Shown: positions 1 to 7,696 of the stretch, in pieces
Layout of the letters: the number at the start of each line of letters is the position of its first letter
Position numbering within the stretch: the first letter of the stretch is position 1
From: Xanthomonas hortorum
GTDB lineage: Bacteria; Pseudomonadota; Gammaproteobacteria; Xanthomonadales; Xanthomonadaceae
Assembly: GCF_002940005.1 (NCBI RefSeq)
Contig: NZ_MDEF01000017.1
Direction: 5' to 3' (one strand)
DNA length: 64,000 nucleotides
The notes under the pieces: model-generated
Seen by the model: only the letters and a program-made list of their open reading frames with translations
The model's database searches: none
What the model was told of the DNA's origin: nothing
Translations under genes and position numbers: made by a program

Positions 1-429
1 GCAAGCTTCGATCAAGGCGCGGGTTTCCGCCGATGGCGCGGCCGCCAGTTCGGCCGGGGCACGCGGTACCTTGCGATAGCGCGAGAAGCGATACGCGCCC
101 AAGCCCCAGCCCAGGTGCAGCAGCGCCTGTTCGGTGTCGCTCAATGCGCTGGCCAGCGTCCAGCGGCTCGCCGGCGGCAACGCCATCGGTGCATGTGCGT
201 AGGCGTAGGCATCGGCGCGGTCGCCAATGCCCAGGATCGCCCCGGCCAGGCCGTTTTCGCCTGGCAACAACAACACGCTGCCCTGTGTGGCATCGAAGCG
301 CTGCGCCTGCGCCCACGCCAACACGCGGGTGGGCTGCTCGGCGCACCAACCTGCAAAGCCTGCGCGATCGAGCACATACAGCGGCAATGCGGCGGCGTTG
401 GGATCGATGAAACCGGTGAGCTGCGACAT
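1..429 (-). CDS. M17 leucyl aminopeptidase family protein, N-terminal part (runs off window)
   Basis: The frame is open from an ATG at 429 to the window edge, giving 143 residues with no stop. The N-terminus (MSQLTGFIDPNAAALPLYVL) is followed by LLLPGENGLAGAILGIGD and a GAYRFSRYRK stretch. This is the layout of the small N-terminal domain of cytosolic M17 zinc aminopeptidases, in which a glycine-rich loop precedes the linker to the catalytic domain. The metal-binding catalytic half lies outside the window, so activity cannot be judged. The family removes N-terminal residues from peptides in the cytoplasm. The next gene on the same strand, a HAD phosphatase, lies 42 bases upstream of it and could be co-transcribed. 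The family call rests on recognition of the domain pattern. Confidence 0.72.
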   Translation of the reverse strand, partial: MSQLTGFIDPNAAALPLYVLDRAGFAGWCAEQPTRVLAWAQAQRFDATQGSVLLLPGENGLAGAILGIGDRADAYAYAHAPMALPPASRWTLASALSDTEQALLHLGWGLGAYRFSRYRKVPRAPAELAAAPSAETRALIEAC

Positions 430-471
430 GGGAATCCTTGAATGCGGCGCCGTGCGCCGAGCAATAGTGGC

Positions 472-1209
472 TCAGGCGGGAAGGCGGATGCCAGCGTGTG
501 CGGCGCCTGGATGCGGCCGGTGTGCGTCGAGCCAATCGGCCAGCCCGGCCATGGAGTCGAACTCCAGATCGGGCTGCTGTGTGGGGTGCGACCACTGCGC
601 GCCTTCGCGATTGATCCAGCACGCGCGCAAGCCGGCATCCAGCGCGCCCAGCACGTCCATGCGCACGTGGTCGCCCACGTGCAGCACCTGGGCCGGCGGC
701 GCGTCCAGCCGCGCGCATGCGGCCAGGAAGATGCTCGGGTCGGGTTTTGCGCTGCCGTGTTCGCGCGAGCCCAGCTGAAACGCAAAGTGGTGTATCAGCC
801 CGATGCGCTGCAGATCGGCGTTGCCGTTGCTGAGCGCCGCCACCGGCACATGTGCGGTGATGCGCGCCAGTGCGTCGAGCGCGTCCGGATAGCATTCCAC
901 CTGGTTGCGCGCGGCGTAGAACACCTCATAGGCGGGTTCGAGCAACGCCAGATCGCCGCCGCTCTCGCGCAGTGCCATTTCCAGCGTCAACCGGCGCAGT
1001 GCGCTGAGGTCGTGATGCAGGTGCGGGTTGTCGGCAAAGCTGCGCTCGCGCAGTTCGCGCATCGCCTCTACCGGGAGGCGCTCGGCAGTGACCGGGCTGT
1101 GCTCGCGCATCCAGTCGTACAGCATCTGATCGATCCGCGCCCCGATCGGCGCAAAGGGCCACAACGTATCGTCGAGGTCGAGAGTGATGGCGCTGATGTG
1201 GAAGCTCAT
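472..1209 (-). CDS. HAD-superfamily hydrolase (YigB-like phosphatase)
   Basis: A 245-residue soluble protein with the haloacid dehalogenase motifs in order. Motif I is DLDDTLWP near residue 11, with the nucleophilic Asp and the acid/base Asp two residues later. Motif II is ALSNGN, motif III is the Lys in GSAKPDPSIF, and motif IV is HVGDHVRMD with its acidic pair. The inserted helical cap between motifs I and II makes it a subfamily I (C1-cap) enzyme like E. coli YigB, which dephosphorylates FMN and the riboflavin intermediate 5-amino-6-(ribitylamino)uracil phosphate. The true substrate cannot be read from the sequence. It is probably cytoplasmic and lies just upstream of the M17 peptidase gene on the same strand. 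Confidence 0.88.
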   Translation of the reverse strand: MSFHISAITLDLDDTLWPFAPIGARIDQMLYDWMREHSPVTAERLPVEAMRELRERSFADNPHLHHDLSALRRLTLEMALRESGGDLALLEPAYEVFYAARNQVECYPDALDALARITAHVPVAALSNGNADLQRIGLIHHFAFQLGSREHGSAKPDPSIFLAACARLDAPPAQVLHVGDHVRMDVLGALDAGLRACWINREGAQWSHPTQQPDLEFDSMAGLADWLDAHRPHPGAAHAGIRLPA

Positions 1210-1233
1210 CGCGAGATTTTACGATCTTGCGCT

Positions 1234-1319
1234 GGGATTGGGGAATCGGCATTGGAGATTGGCAACAGCAGATGCGCGGTCGCTTTTACCAATCCCCAAT
1301 ACCGAATCCCCAATCCCGG
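1234..1319. repeat. Inverted GGGATTGG-type intergenic repeat tract
   Basis: A purine-rich run (GGGATTGGGGAATCGG followed by ATTGGAGATTGG) at 1234-1262 faces its pyrimidine-rich complement (CCAATCCCCAATACCG, AATCCCCAATCCC) at 1289-1318. The two arms could fold into a long imperfect stem. It fills the space between the HAD gene and the AI-2E permease gene. The same kind of tract recurs at 56826-56942 and, on one strand only, at 50985-51010. Such heptamer/octamer tracts are frequent between Xanthomonas genes. Confidence 0.75.
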
Positions 1320-2426
1320 CTACTCAAGCAGCCTGGCCCAACGCTGCATCCCCTCCACCCGGCTCAGCACCATCTTGATGCAGACCAGCAGCGGCACCGC
1401 CAGCAGCAGGCCCACCATGCCCCACAGCCAGCCGAACAGCATCAGCGCCAAAATCAACATCAGCGGCGAGATCGCCATGCGTCGGCCCAGCACGATCGGG
1501 GTCACTACCTGGCCTTCGATGGTGTGCAGCGCCAGATACAGGATCGCCGGCAGCATCGCCGACAAGGTGGTGCGGAATTCCACAAAACCCATCAGCAGCA
1601 TCAGCATCACGCCGATCAGCGGGCCCACATACGGCGCGAAGTTGAGCAGCGCCACCACCGTGCCCCACAGCAAGGCTTCGGGCAGCGGAATCTTGAGCGC
1701 ATACAAAATGCCTGCGAAGACCAGACCGACCAGCGTATTGATCACGCTGATGGTGAGCACATAGCGCGAGACCTCGCGTTCGATGTCCAGCATGATTTCG
1801 GTGGTGAAGCGCTGTTGCTGGCGATTGGGCAGCAAGGCGATCGCATGCCGCTGCAGGCTTTCGCCATAGACCATGAAGAAGAACGTCAGCAGCACCACCG
1901 CCAGCACCGAGGCGGCCAATTTGGGCGTACGCACCAGCGCCTTGTACGGGTCGTCCATCTGCGTGCGCACGATCTGCACATTGCGCTGGCCTTCGCCGCC
2001 GGCCGCGCGTGCAAAATTTTCCGCGGCCTGGTTGGCCTGCATCACCGGTTTGGTGAGATCGCGCACATCGCGCGCGATCTGGCGCATCTGCCGCGGCGCC
2101 TGCTGCACCCATTCGGCCGCCGGGCCGGCCAATTGCGCGGCCAGCGCCACGGTGCCGGCCAGACCCAGGCACAACACCATGAAGGCGCCAAGAAAACGGG
2201 GGATATAAAGCTTGCGCAAGCCGCGCAGGATGGGATTGCCGATCAGAGCGAAGAACGCCGCCAGCATCACCGGCAGGATGATCGTCTGCGCTGCCCACAA
2301 GGTGTAGCCCACCGCCAGCGTGGCCAGCACCACCAACGAGGCGGGGGCCCGCAGGCGCGGTGCCGGTGGGGGCGGGAGCGATTCTGCCGGGACGGCAGCA
2401 TCCAATGAGTCGATGGGAAGAGACAT
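1320..2426 (-). CDS. AI-2E family (PerM-like) membrane transporter
   Basis: A 368-residue polytopic inner-membrane protein. Two hydrophobic segments open the protein (ASLVVLATLAVGYTLWAA and IILPVMLAAFFALIGNPIL), then an amphipathic soluble region runs from about residue 110 to 190. At least five more hydrophobic segments follow, including LWGTVVALLNFAPYVGPLIG, a signature region of the family. Members export diverse small solutes, and some are implicated in autoinducer-2 release or Na+/H+ antiport. I chose the ATG at 2426, with AGGG a few bases upstream, over the TTG at 2489 because the extra 21 residues are low complexity and the family starts close to the proline-rich segment. Confidence 0.85.
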   Translation of the reverse strand: MSLPIDSLDAAVPAESLPPPPAPRLRAPASLVVLATLAVGYTLWAAQTIILPVMLAAFFALIGNPILRGLRKLYIPRFLGAFMVLCLGLAGTVALAAQLAGPAAEWVQQAPRQMRQIARDVRDLTKPVMQANQAAENFARAAGGEGQRNVQIVRTQMDDPYKALVRTPKLAASVLAVVLLTFFFMVYGESLQRHAIALLPNRQQQRFTTEIMLDIEREVSRYVLTISVINTLVGLVFAGILYALKIPLPEALLWGTVVALLNFAPYVGPLIGVMLMLLMGFVEFRTTLSAMLPAILYLALHTIEGQVVTPIVLGRRMAISPLMLILALMLFGWLWGMVGLLLAVPLLVCIKMVLSRVEGMQRWARLLE

Positions 2427-2598
2427 GCGCGCCCTGGCAGCAGACTGGCGTGGTGCCAGCGGTGGGCCATTATCGGCAGAACGCGTCAACAGCGCGCACA
2501 GAGTCTGTGCGCATCACGTCAGCATCGAAAGTTCGGTGGCGGACTCGGCCGCACAGACAGTACACAAAGCCACACGGTGCCTGCCTTCAGCGCAGCAA

Positions 2599-2982
2599 TC
2601 AGGCTGCGCGGTCTACCGGCGCCTGCACCACGGTCACCGGCGGATCGGCAGCAACCTCTTCAGCGTTGTCGGCCGCACGTTCGGCCTGCTCGGAGGCCTC
2701 CTGCGCGCGATGTGCGGTAAACAGTGCAGAGATCGTGCTGATCATCTGCAAAATCTTCGGGATACCGCCCAGCTTGCTGGCGATGCTGCCAAGCGCGGCT
2801 TGCGGTTCGTTGCGGCCGGTGACAAAACCCAGTCCGAAACCCACCACCACGATGCGCAACGGCGACCAGCCAGCACGCCAGGTCTGGCGTAATTCACCCC
2901 AATGCTGACGCGTTTCTTGGGCGCGCCCTTCCACCAGAAATTCAGCGCGCTCGACGCGCTGACGCAAGGTGCCAAACTTCAT
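2599..2982 (-). CDS. Small membrane-associated protein of a YqjD/YqjE-type operon
   Basis: A 127-residue protein with no family I can name firmly. The N-terminal 40 residues are charged and probably helical (MKFGTLRQRVERAEFLVEGR). A hydrophobic glycine-rich stretch follows (SPLRIVVVGFGLGFVTG), then a second weakly hydrophobic region (GGIPKILQMISTISALF) and an acidic alanine-rich tail. It is the last gene of a three-gene minus-strand operon. Its ATG overlaps the stop of the YqjE-like gene by four bases (ATGA at 2979-2982), so translation is probably coupled. By position it matches YqjK-like third genes of enterobacterial yqjDEK operons, but I do not claim homology. Confidence 0.7.
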   Translation of the reverse strand: MKFGTLRQRVERAEFLVEGRAQETRQHWGELRQTWRAGWSPLRIVVVGFGLGFVTGRNEPQAALGSIASKLGGIPKILQMISTISALFTAHRAQEASEQAERAADNAEEVAADPPVTVVQAPVDRAA

Positions 2983-3467
2983 GTACGCGCTCCATTGCTG
3001 GGCGATGCAGTGGCATCGTCGTCGTCATTGCTGTCATCGAAGATGCCCAGCTTGATCAACTGGCGACGTGTCGCATTCAAGCCGGTGTGATCGAAGTAGA
3101 AGAACACCCGCCACGCCGCGATGCCGGTGACCAGCAAGCTGGCCAACGCGGTGAAGAACATTGCCTGGAACCACGACAACCCGGCGCGCTGCAACAACGC
3201 AATGATCGCGCCTGCCAACAACAACCATGATGAAGCGCCGAAGACCACGGCAACGCATGCCCATGCCAGGCCGCGCCCGAAGGCACTACGTGCAAGTTGT
3301 AGATCGGCCGACACCAGCCGGCGTAATGCGCGGCTGGTGTCCTTGGCCGAGCCCAGCGTCGCACGACCGGCAGCGCCGACCGTACGTACGCTTTCGTCCA
3401 GTCCTGGCGTTTCCGCACGCGCGTTGGGCGCGTCGGATGCTCCAGCTGTAGAGGCCTGATCGCTCAC
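2979..3467 (-). CDS. Phage holin family / YqjE-like inner-membrane protein
   Basis: A 162-residue protein with a polar N-terminal 60 residues (MSDQASTAGASDAPNARAET) followed by two strongly hydrophobic hairpin segments, AWACVAVVFGASSWLLLAGAII and AMFFTALASLLVTGIAAWRVFFYF. A charged C-terminus ends in a run of Asp and Asn residues. This is the pattern of YqjE and the putative Actinobacterial Holin-X family. Members sit in the inner membrane beside ElaB/YqjD proteins; lytic activity has not been shown for these chromosomal versions. It lies three bases downstream of the DUF883 gene and overlaps the next gene by four bases, so it is the middle gene of an operon. Confidence 0.78.
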   Translation of the reverse strand: MSDQASTAGASDAPNARAETPGLDESVRTVGAAGRATLGSAKDTSRALRRLVSADLQLARSAFGRGLAWACVAVVFGASSWLLLAGAIIALLQRAGLSWFQAMFFTALASLLVTGIAAWRVFFYFDHTGLNATRRQLIKLGIFDDSNDDDDATASPSNGART

Positions 3468-3470
3468 GAC

Positions 3471-3833
3471 TTAGGTGTCGTTGCTGCGTGTCAGCTTGGC
3501 AATGATCCAGCCGGTCGCAAATGCAACGCCGAACGCAGCCAGCGGACGCTCGCGGATCAGATCGGTGGCGCTTTCTAGCAGGTCGTTGCCCTTGCTGACC
3601 AGCACATCGAGCTGCTCTTTGGCAGCGGCGCCGCCGAACTCTGCAGCCGCCATGCCGGCCAGTGCGGTGTCGGACAGCTCTGCCTTGACGTTGGCGCGAC
3701 CGAGCTTGAGCTCATCGCCCGCAGCGCTGGTGGCGCCCTTGACCGCTTCGCCTGCAGCGCTGGCAGCGGACTTCAGGTGGGTGCTGGCTTCGCTCAGATT
3801 CTCTTTCAGCTGATCGGTATTGGTGGGGCTCAT
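3471..3833 (-). CDS. DUF883 (ElaB/YqjD-like) membrane-anchored protein
   Basis: A 120-residue protein. A long alanine-rich amphipathic helix (residues 5-95, with repeated AASAAGEAVKG-like stretches) leads into ATDLIRERPLAAFGVAFATGWIIAKL, the conserved ERP-hydrophobic C-terminal anchor of the ElaB/YqjD/DUF883 family. In E. coli, YqjD binds ribosomes through its N-terminus and tethers them to the membrane in stationary phase. I infer a similar stress-linked role here. It is the first gene of the operon with the holin-like and small membrane genes. The start at 3833 has AAGGAGATATCG-type sequence just upstream, a strong ribosome-binding site. Confidence 0.85.
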   Translation of the reverse strand: MSPTNTDQLKENLSEASTHLKSAASAAGEAVKGATSAAGDELKLGRANVKAELSDTALAGMAAAEFGGAAAKEQLDVLVSKGNDLLESATDLIRERPLAAFGVAFATGWIIAKLTRSNDT

Positions 3834-3948
3834 GCGATATCTCCTTCGGTCATTGATGGCAGCCGCGACAGCATGCGGGCGTGGTGCAGCAATAGCATCG
3901 CTGCGGTGTAGGGGGTGTTAGTGGACGTGCATCGCAGTGCACACCACG

Positions 3949-5385
3949 TCAACGCATCAACGCGTCGTACTGCGCGTTGCCACGCAAGATGCGTACAACC
4001 AATTGCTGCGGTTTGCGTTGAAAGTTGGCGCGCCAGCTGGCCAGATCGGCAAACTCGCCCACGCTGCTGGCCACGATCACATCGCCGCTGACCAGACCAT
4101 TGGCTGCGGCACGACCGCCGCGTTTGACCTCGCTGACCATGACGCCGGTGATGCCGGATTGGCGCAGCGATTCGGGCAGGTCCACAAAGGTGGCCCCGCC
4201 CAGGCGTGGGTCGAGCATGTCGCCGGTGACTGCGCGATCCTGCTCTTTCAGTGTCGCACTGAGCTTGAGCGGTTTGCCGTCGCGACGAATCTCCAGCCTC
4301 ACCGCGCTACCGACCGCCTGCAGACCCTCGTAGTTGTGCAGCGCCTCTGCACTGTCCACGCGTTGGTCGTTGGCCGCCACCACCACATCGCCCGGCTGCA
4401 CGCCTGCCGCCGCAGCAGCGGAACCTGGCAACACGCGCGTCACCAGGGCGCCGCGCAACGAATCCACACCCAGGCCCTGCAGCATCTGCTGGGTAAGGTT
4501 CTGGGTTTCCAACCCGAGCGTGCCGCGCACCACCACGCCCTTGGTGACCAATTGCTCCACCACATTGCGCGCCAGGTTGGAGGGGATCGCCAGGCCCAGC
4601 CCGATATTGCCGGCCATGCTGCCCTGTGGATTGAAGCTGGCAGTATTGATGCCCACCAGCTGGCCTTGCAGATTCACCAGCGCGCCGCCGGAGTTACCCG
4701 GATTGATCGAAGCATCGGTCTGGATGAAGTTCTGGTAGCCCAGCCCGCGAATGCCGCTGCGGCCCACCGCCGAGACGATGCCGGAGGTGACTGTCTGGGT
4801 GAAGCCGAACGGGTTGCCGATCGCCACCACAAAATCGCCCACGCGCAACGCGCTGCTATCGGCCAGTTTGATATCGGTGAGCTTGTCGGCCTTGATTCGG
4901 ATCAGCGCAATATCGGTGTCGGCGTCGGAGCCGATGAAGTCGGCCTTGACGGTGCGCCCGTCGCCCAGCGTGACCTGCACGTCGTCGGCATTTTCGATGA
5001 CGTGGTGGTTGGTCAGCACATAGCCCTTTTGCGCATCGATGATCACGCCCGAGCCGAGCGATTCGTTGATGCGGTCCTGCGGAATTTCCGGAAACAGCCG
5101 GCGCAGGATCGGGTCGTTGAAGAACGGATTGCGCACGCGCACCACCTGCTTGGTGTTGACGCTCACAACCGCCGGCATCGCCTGCTGCAGCATCGGCGCC
5201 AACGACGGCACCGGTTGCCCGGCGACCGCAGCCGGCAGCGCGGCAGCCGCGGGCAGGGTGAAGGACGCAGTGCCGGCCGGCGTGGCCTCGGCACGGTTGT
5301 CCAGCCAGGCATTGATGCCGGTGGCGGCAAATCCGCCGAACGCGGCGGCCAATGAAAGTGTCAGCAGGGTAGGCAGCGGTCGCAT
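3949..5385 (-). CDS. degP: DegP/DegQ/MucD-type periplasmic serine protease
   Basis: A 478-residue Do-family HtrA protease. Residues 1-24 (MRPLPTLLTLSLAAAFGGFA) form a signal peptide or anchor. The trypsin-like domain has the full triad: His128 in LTNHHVIENADD, Asp158 in DADTDIALIRI and Ser232 in NPGNSGGAL. Two PDZ domains follow, from about residue 285 (TLGLETQNLTQQMLQGLGVD) and from about 390 to the end. It degrades or chaperones misfolded envelope proteins. The length and two PDZ domains fit DegP/DegQ/MucD rather than one-PDZ DegS. Its promoter region lies between 5386 and 5627, shared with the divergent histone-like gene. Which paralogue it is cannot be decided from one window. Confidence 0.93.
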   Translation of the reverse strand: MRPLPTLLTLSLAAAFGGFAATGINAWLDNRAEATPAGTASFTLPAAAALPAAVAGQPVPSLAPMLQQAMPAVVSVNTKQVVRVRNPFFNDPILRRLFPEIPQDRINESLGSGVIIDAQKGYVLTNHHVIENADDVQVTLGDGRTVKADFIGSDADTDIALIRIKADKLTDIKLADSSALRVGDFVVAIGNPFGFTQTVTSGIVSAVGRSGIRGLGYQNFIQTDASINPGNSGGALVNLQGQLVGINTASFNPQGSMAGNIGLGLAIPSNLARNVVEQLVTKGVVVRGTLGLETQNLTQQMLQGLGVDSLRGALVTRVLPGSAAAAAGVQPGDVVVAANDQRVDSAEALHNYEGLQAVGSAVRLEIRRDGKPLKLSATLKEQDRAVTGDMLDPRLGGATFVDLPESLRQSGITGVMVSEVKRGGRAAANGLVSGDVIVASSVGEFADLASWRANFQRKPQQLVVRILRGNAQYDALMR

Positions 5386-5627
5386 GCAACGGAATCCGGT
5401 TACGCGGTGGAAGAGGAATAGGGCGTCTGACTGCGTAAATCAAGCTGAACGAGAGTGCCAGTGCGCGATTTAACTCCTGGTGAAAGCGCCGCGCACCCCT
5501 TGCAGGCCCTGCGTTGACAGCCGCTTGAGCCCGGCGTAGCGTCCGCTTGATCCGATGCCTGTTCAGCATACGCATGCCGTCGTGCATCGCCTGCGTTTTT
5601 CAGAAATGACGCCCTTAAGGAGGGTCT

Positions 5628-6479
5628 ATGAGCAACGGCAATGGTGTGACGGCAACCCTGTCCGACGCCGTCGACAGCGTAAAAAGCACGGCGACCGAAC
5701 TGACCGAAACCATCGCCAGCACCACCAGCGAGGCGGTTGCCAGGGTGCAGGACGCAGCCGGCACGGCAGTGGAAGAGGTCAAGACGCGCGTGGCCAAGGC
5801 ACGCAAGGCCGTGGTCAAGGTCGAAAAACGCGTGGTCAAAAAAGCCAATCAAGCGGCCACTGCCGTCACGCGCAGCGTGGCCAAGACCAAGCGCTCGCTG
5901 GTGTCGACCAAAGAGGCTGCCAAGGACAAGCTGACGGCCACCAAAGACGCGGCCAAGCACAAGCTGAGCACGACGAAAGACGCAGCAAAGCAGAAGTTGA
6001 CCGCGACCAAGGATGCGGCCAAGCAGAAGCTGACCAGCAGCACCGCTGCGGCCAAGCAGAAACTTGCCAGTACCAAGGCCAGCGCCAGGCAGAAGCTGGA
6101 AACCGCCAAGGCCAACGCCAAGGCCGAAGCGGCTGCATTGACTGCCAAGACCGCTGCCAAGAGCGCGGCGCGCAAGAGCGCGGTGGCCAAGGTCGGCGCG
6201 CGCTCGGCGGCGAAGAAGGCTGCGGCCAAGTCGGCTGCCGTCAAGAAGCCGGTTGCCAAGACCATTGCCAAGACCACTGCCAAGAAAGCGCCAGTGGCCA
6301 AGCAGACTGCGACCAAGCAGGCAGCGGTGAAGAAGGCGCCGATCAAGAAGGCGGTGACCAAGACCGCCTTGAAGAAGGCCGCCAAGGTGACCAAGACCCC
6401 GGCAACGCGCGCAGTGGCCAAGACCACCGCCGCCCGAAAGGCCGTCGGCAAGAAAGTGGCCAAGCGCGTGACGCGCTGA
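5628..6479 (+). CDS. Histone H1-like Lys/Ala-rich DNA-binding protein
   Basis: A 283-residue, extremely basic, alanine-lysine rich protein. Residues 1-60 are neutral and helical. Residues 85-150 are near-perfect repeats of about 8-11 residues of the form TKDAAKQKLTA. From 150 to the end come PVAKxxAKKA-type motifs like the C-terminal tail of histone H1 and bacterial AlgP/Hc1 proteins. Such proteins bind and condense DNA non-specifically. A strong ribosome-binding site (AAGGAGGGTCT) lies directly before the ATG. It is divergent from the DegP gene. The repeats make the long open frames on the opposite strand (5400-6539) artefacts. Repeat number may vary between strains. Confidence 0.83.
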   Translation: MSNGNGVTATLSDAVDSVKSTATELTETIASTTSEAVARVQDAAGTAVEEVKTRVAKARKAVVKVEKRVVKKANQAATAVTRSVAKTKRSLVSTKEAAKDKLTATKDAAKHKLSTTKDAAKQKLTATKDAAKQKLTSSTAAAKQKLASTKASARQKLETAKANAKAEAAALTAKTAAKSAARKSAVAKVGARSAAKKAAAKSAAVKKPVAKTIAKTTAKKAPVAKQTATKQAAVKKAPIKKAVTKTALKKAAKVTKTPATRAVAKTTAARKAVGKKVAKRVTR

Positions 6480-6530
6480 TGGTGCGGGGCGAAGCCCTCG
6501 TGTCGTTCCAACTGCACGAGGCTTCGCTCG

Positions 6531-6577
6531 CACCCTCATCCGCCCCTTCGGGGCACCTTCTCCCGGGGGGAGAAGGG
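6531..6577. repeat. REP-like palindromic repeat, copy A
   Basis: CACCCTCATCCGCC, then CCTTCGGGG, then CACCTTCTCCC and GGGGGAGAAGGG. Two back-to-back small hairpins (GCCCCTTCGGGGC and CTTCTCCCGGGGGGAGAAG) sit between convergent genes. The same unit in reverse orientation is at 31721-31770. It may also act as a bidirectional terminator here. Confidence 0.8.
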
Positions 6578-6579
6578 AG

Positions 6580-7242
6580 TTACTCCATCCCTTTGATCAA
6601 CTGCTCGGCACCCTTGCGAATGCCGGCTTTTGCCGCGTCGTATGCACCCAGGCTGGCCTTGATGTTCATCGCGCTCGGATACTGCTTTTCGACATAGGCA
6701 GCGAGCAGGCGATTGCTCTGTGCGTCGAAGATTTCCACCGCATAACTGACCGAGCCGGAGAACGCGCCCTCCTTGCCGCGTGCGGCCTGCACCGCGTTGT
6801 AGGAACCGCCGCCCAGATCCACCTTCATGAAGGTGCCGAGCACGCGCTTGCTGGGCTTGGCGCCGGTCAATGTGATGCGCACACGTAAGCTGTCGCGCTC
6901 TGCTGTGGTCGCGCGCTGCCAGCGCTGCCCGATCGCATTGCCGAACTCCTGCTGCATGTAGTCGGCCAACATGCGTTTGTCCTGCTCGGGCACGTCTTCG
7001 AATTGCGCGTCCGGGCCGCGATAGATGCTCACCGGCTCGATCAGCGCGGCACGGTAGCGGGTCCAGTCCACTTGGCTCTCATACGAATACGGCATGCGGT
7101 CGCCGCGGCTGCCGTCGTGCGGGCGCAGATAACTGGCAGACGGCAGTTGGCTATACGGCATCGGACGCGTGCTGGCGCAGCCGATCAGGGTCACGCTAAC
7201 CATCACGAGCGCGCAGCAACGGACAGGAAAAGAGTGAGACAT
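6580..7242 (-). CDS. DUF3313-type outer-membrane lipoprotein
   Basis: A 220-residue predicted lipoprotein. The start at 7242 gives MSHSFPVRCCALVMVSVTLI followed by GCAS, a lipoprotein signal with lipobox LIGC. A longer frame to 7287 would put 15 aromatic-rich residues in front and spoil the signal. The mature part contains SGFLxx-like YSQLPSASYLRP, then VDWTRYRAALIEPVSIYRG and a C-terminal domain with RITLTGAKPSKRVLGTFMKV and GSVSYAVEIFDAQSNRLLAA. That arrangement is typical of DUF3313 lipoproteins of unknown function. No Asp follows the lipidated Cys, so sorting to the outer membrane is likely. It ends at the REP-like repeat. Confidence 0.78.
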   Translation of the reverse strand: MSHSFPVRCCALVMVSVTLIGCASTRPMPYSQLPSASYLRPHDGSRGDRMPYSYESQVDWTRYRAALIEPVSIYRGPDAQFEDVPEQDKRMLADYMQQEFGNAIGQRWQRATTAERDSLRVRITLTGAKPSKRVLGTFMKVDLGGGSYNAVQAARGKEGAFSGSVSYAVEIFDAQSNRLLAAYVEKQYPSAMNIKASLGAYDAAKAGIRKGAEQLIKGME

Positions 7243-7305
7243 GAAAAAGTACCTGAAGAAGAAGAGGAAATGGCGTTGCAACAGCACACAGCCGATGGCC
7301 AGCGC

Positions 7306-7602
7306 TCAATGCATCAAGAAACTGGCCAAGGCCAGCGCAAAGACCACCGCTGCGGCAACGAACAACACACTGCTTTTTGCCCAGTGCTGCAGTCGGCGTG
7401 CATCGCGCGCGCTGCGGATATCCGGCAACGCGCTCCAGATGTCGCGATTACGCGTGCCGGTGCGGCCGCAGCGGAATTCCGGCGCAGGCGTCGCAGCATT
7501 GACAGCGGTCGTGACGCTGTCGTTGGCGGCGATGTGCGGTGCCAGCAGCGAGACGGCGGCCGGAGCGAGATGGGTGGAACGGATCGAGTGGAACATCACC
7601 AT
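7306..7602 (-). CDS. Small hypothetical protein with one C-terminal membrane segment
   Basis: A 98-residue frame with a good ribosome-binding site (CAGGATGC just upstream of the ATG at 7602). The N-terminal 70 residues show no motif. The C-terminus is a single hydrophobic helix (SSVLFVAAAVVFALALASFLMH) ending the protein, so it would be tail-anchored. It lies 63 bases upstream of the DUF3313 lipoprotein gene on the same strand. No family is recognised. The composition matches coding DNA better than the competing frames in the same stretch, but evidence is modest. Confidence 0.5.
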   Translation of the reverse strand: MVMFHSIRSTHLAPAAVSLLAPHIAANDSVTTAVNAATPAPEFRCGRTGTRNRDIWSALPDIRSARDARRLQHWAKSSVLFVAAAVVFALALASFLMH

Positions 7603-7696
7603 GCATCCTGGACGCGTGCGGTGAGTGCACTCTAGGCAAGCGGTTTTGGAAACTTATTGGTATCGTCGGCGCGCCATTGCGGTGCGCGGACTGCAG

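Noticed and set aside
5400..6539. Long minus-strand frames opposite the histone-like gene
   Set aside because: Produced by the lysine/alanine repeat DNA; leucine/glycine-rich translation is a repeat artefact.
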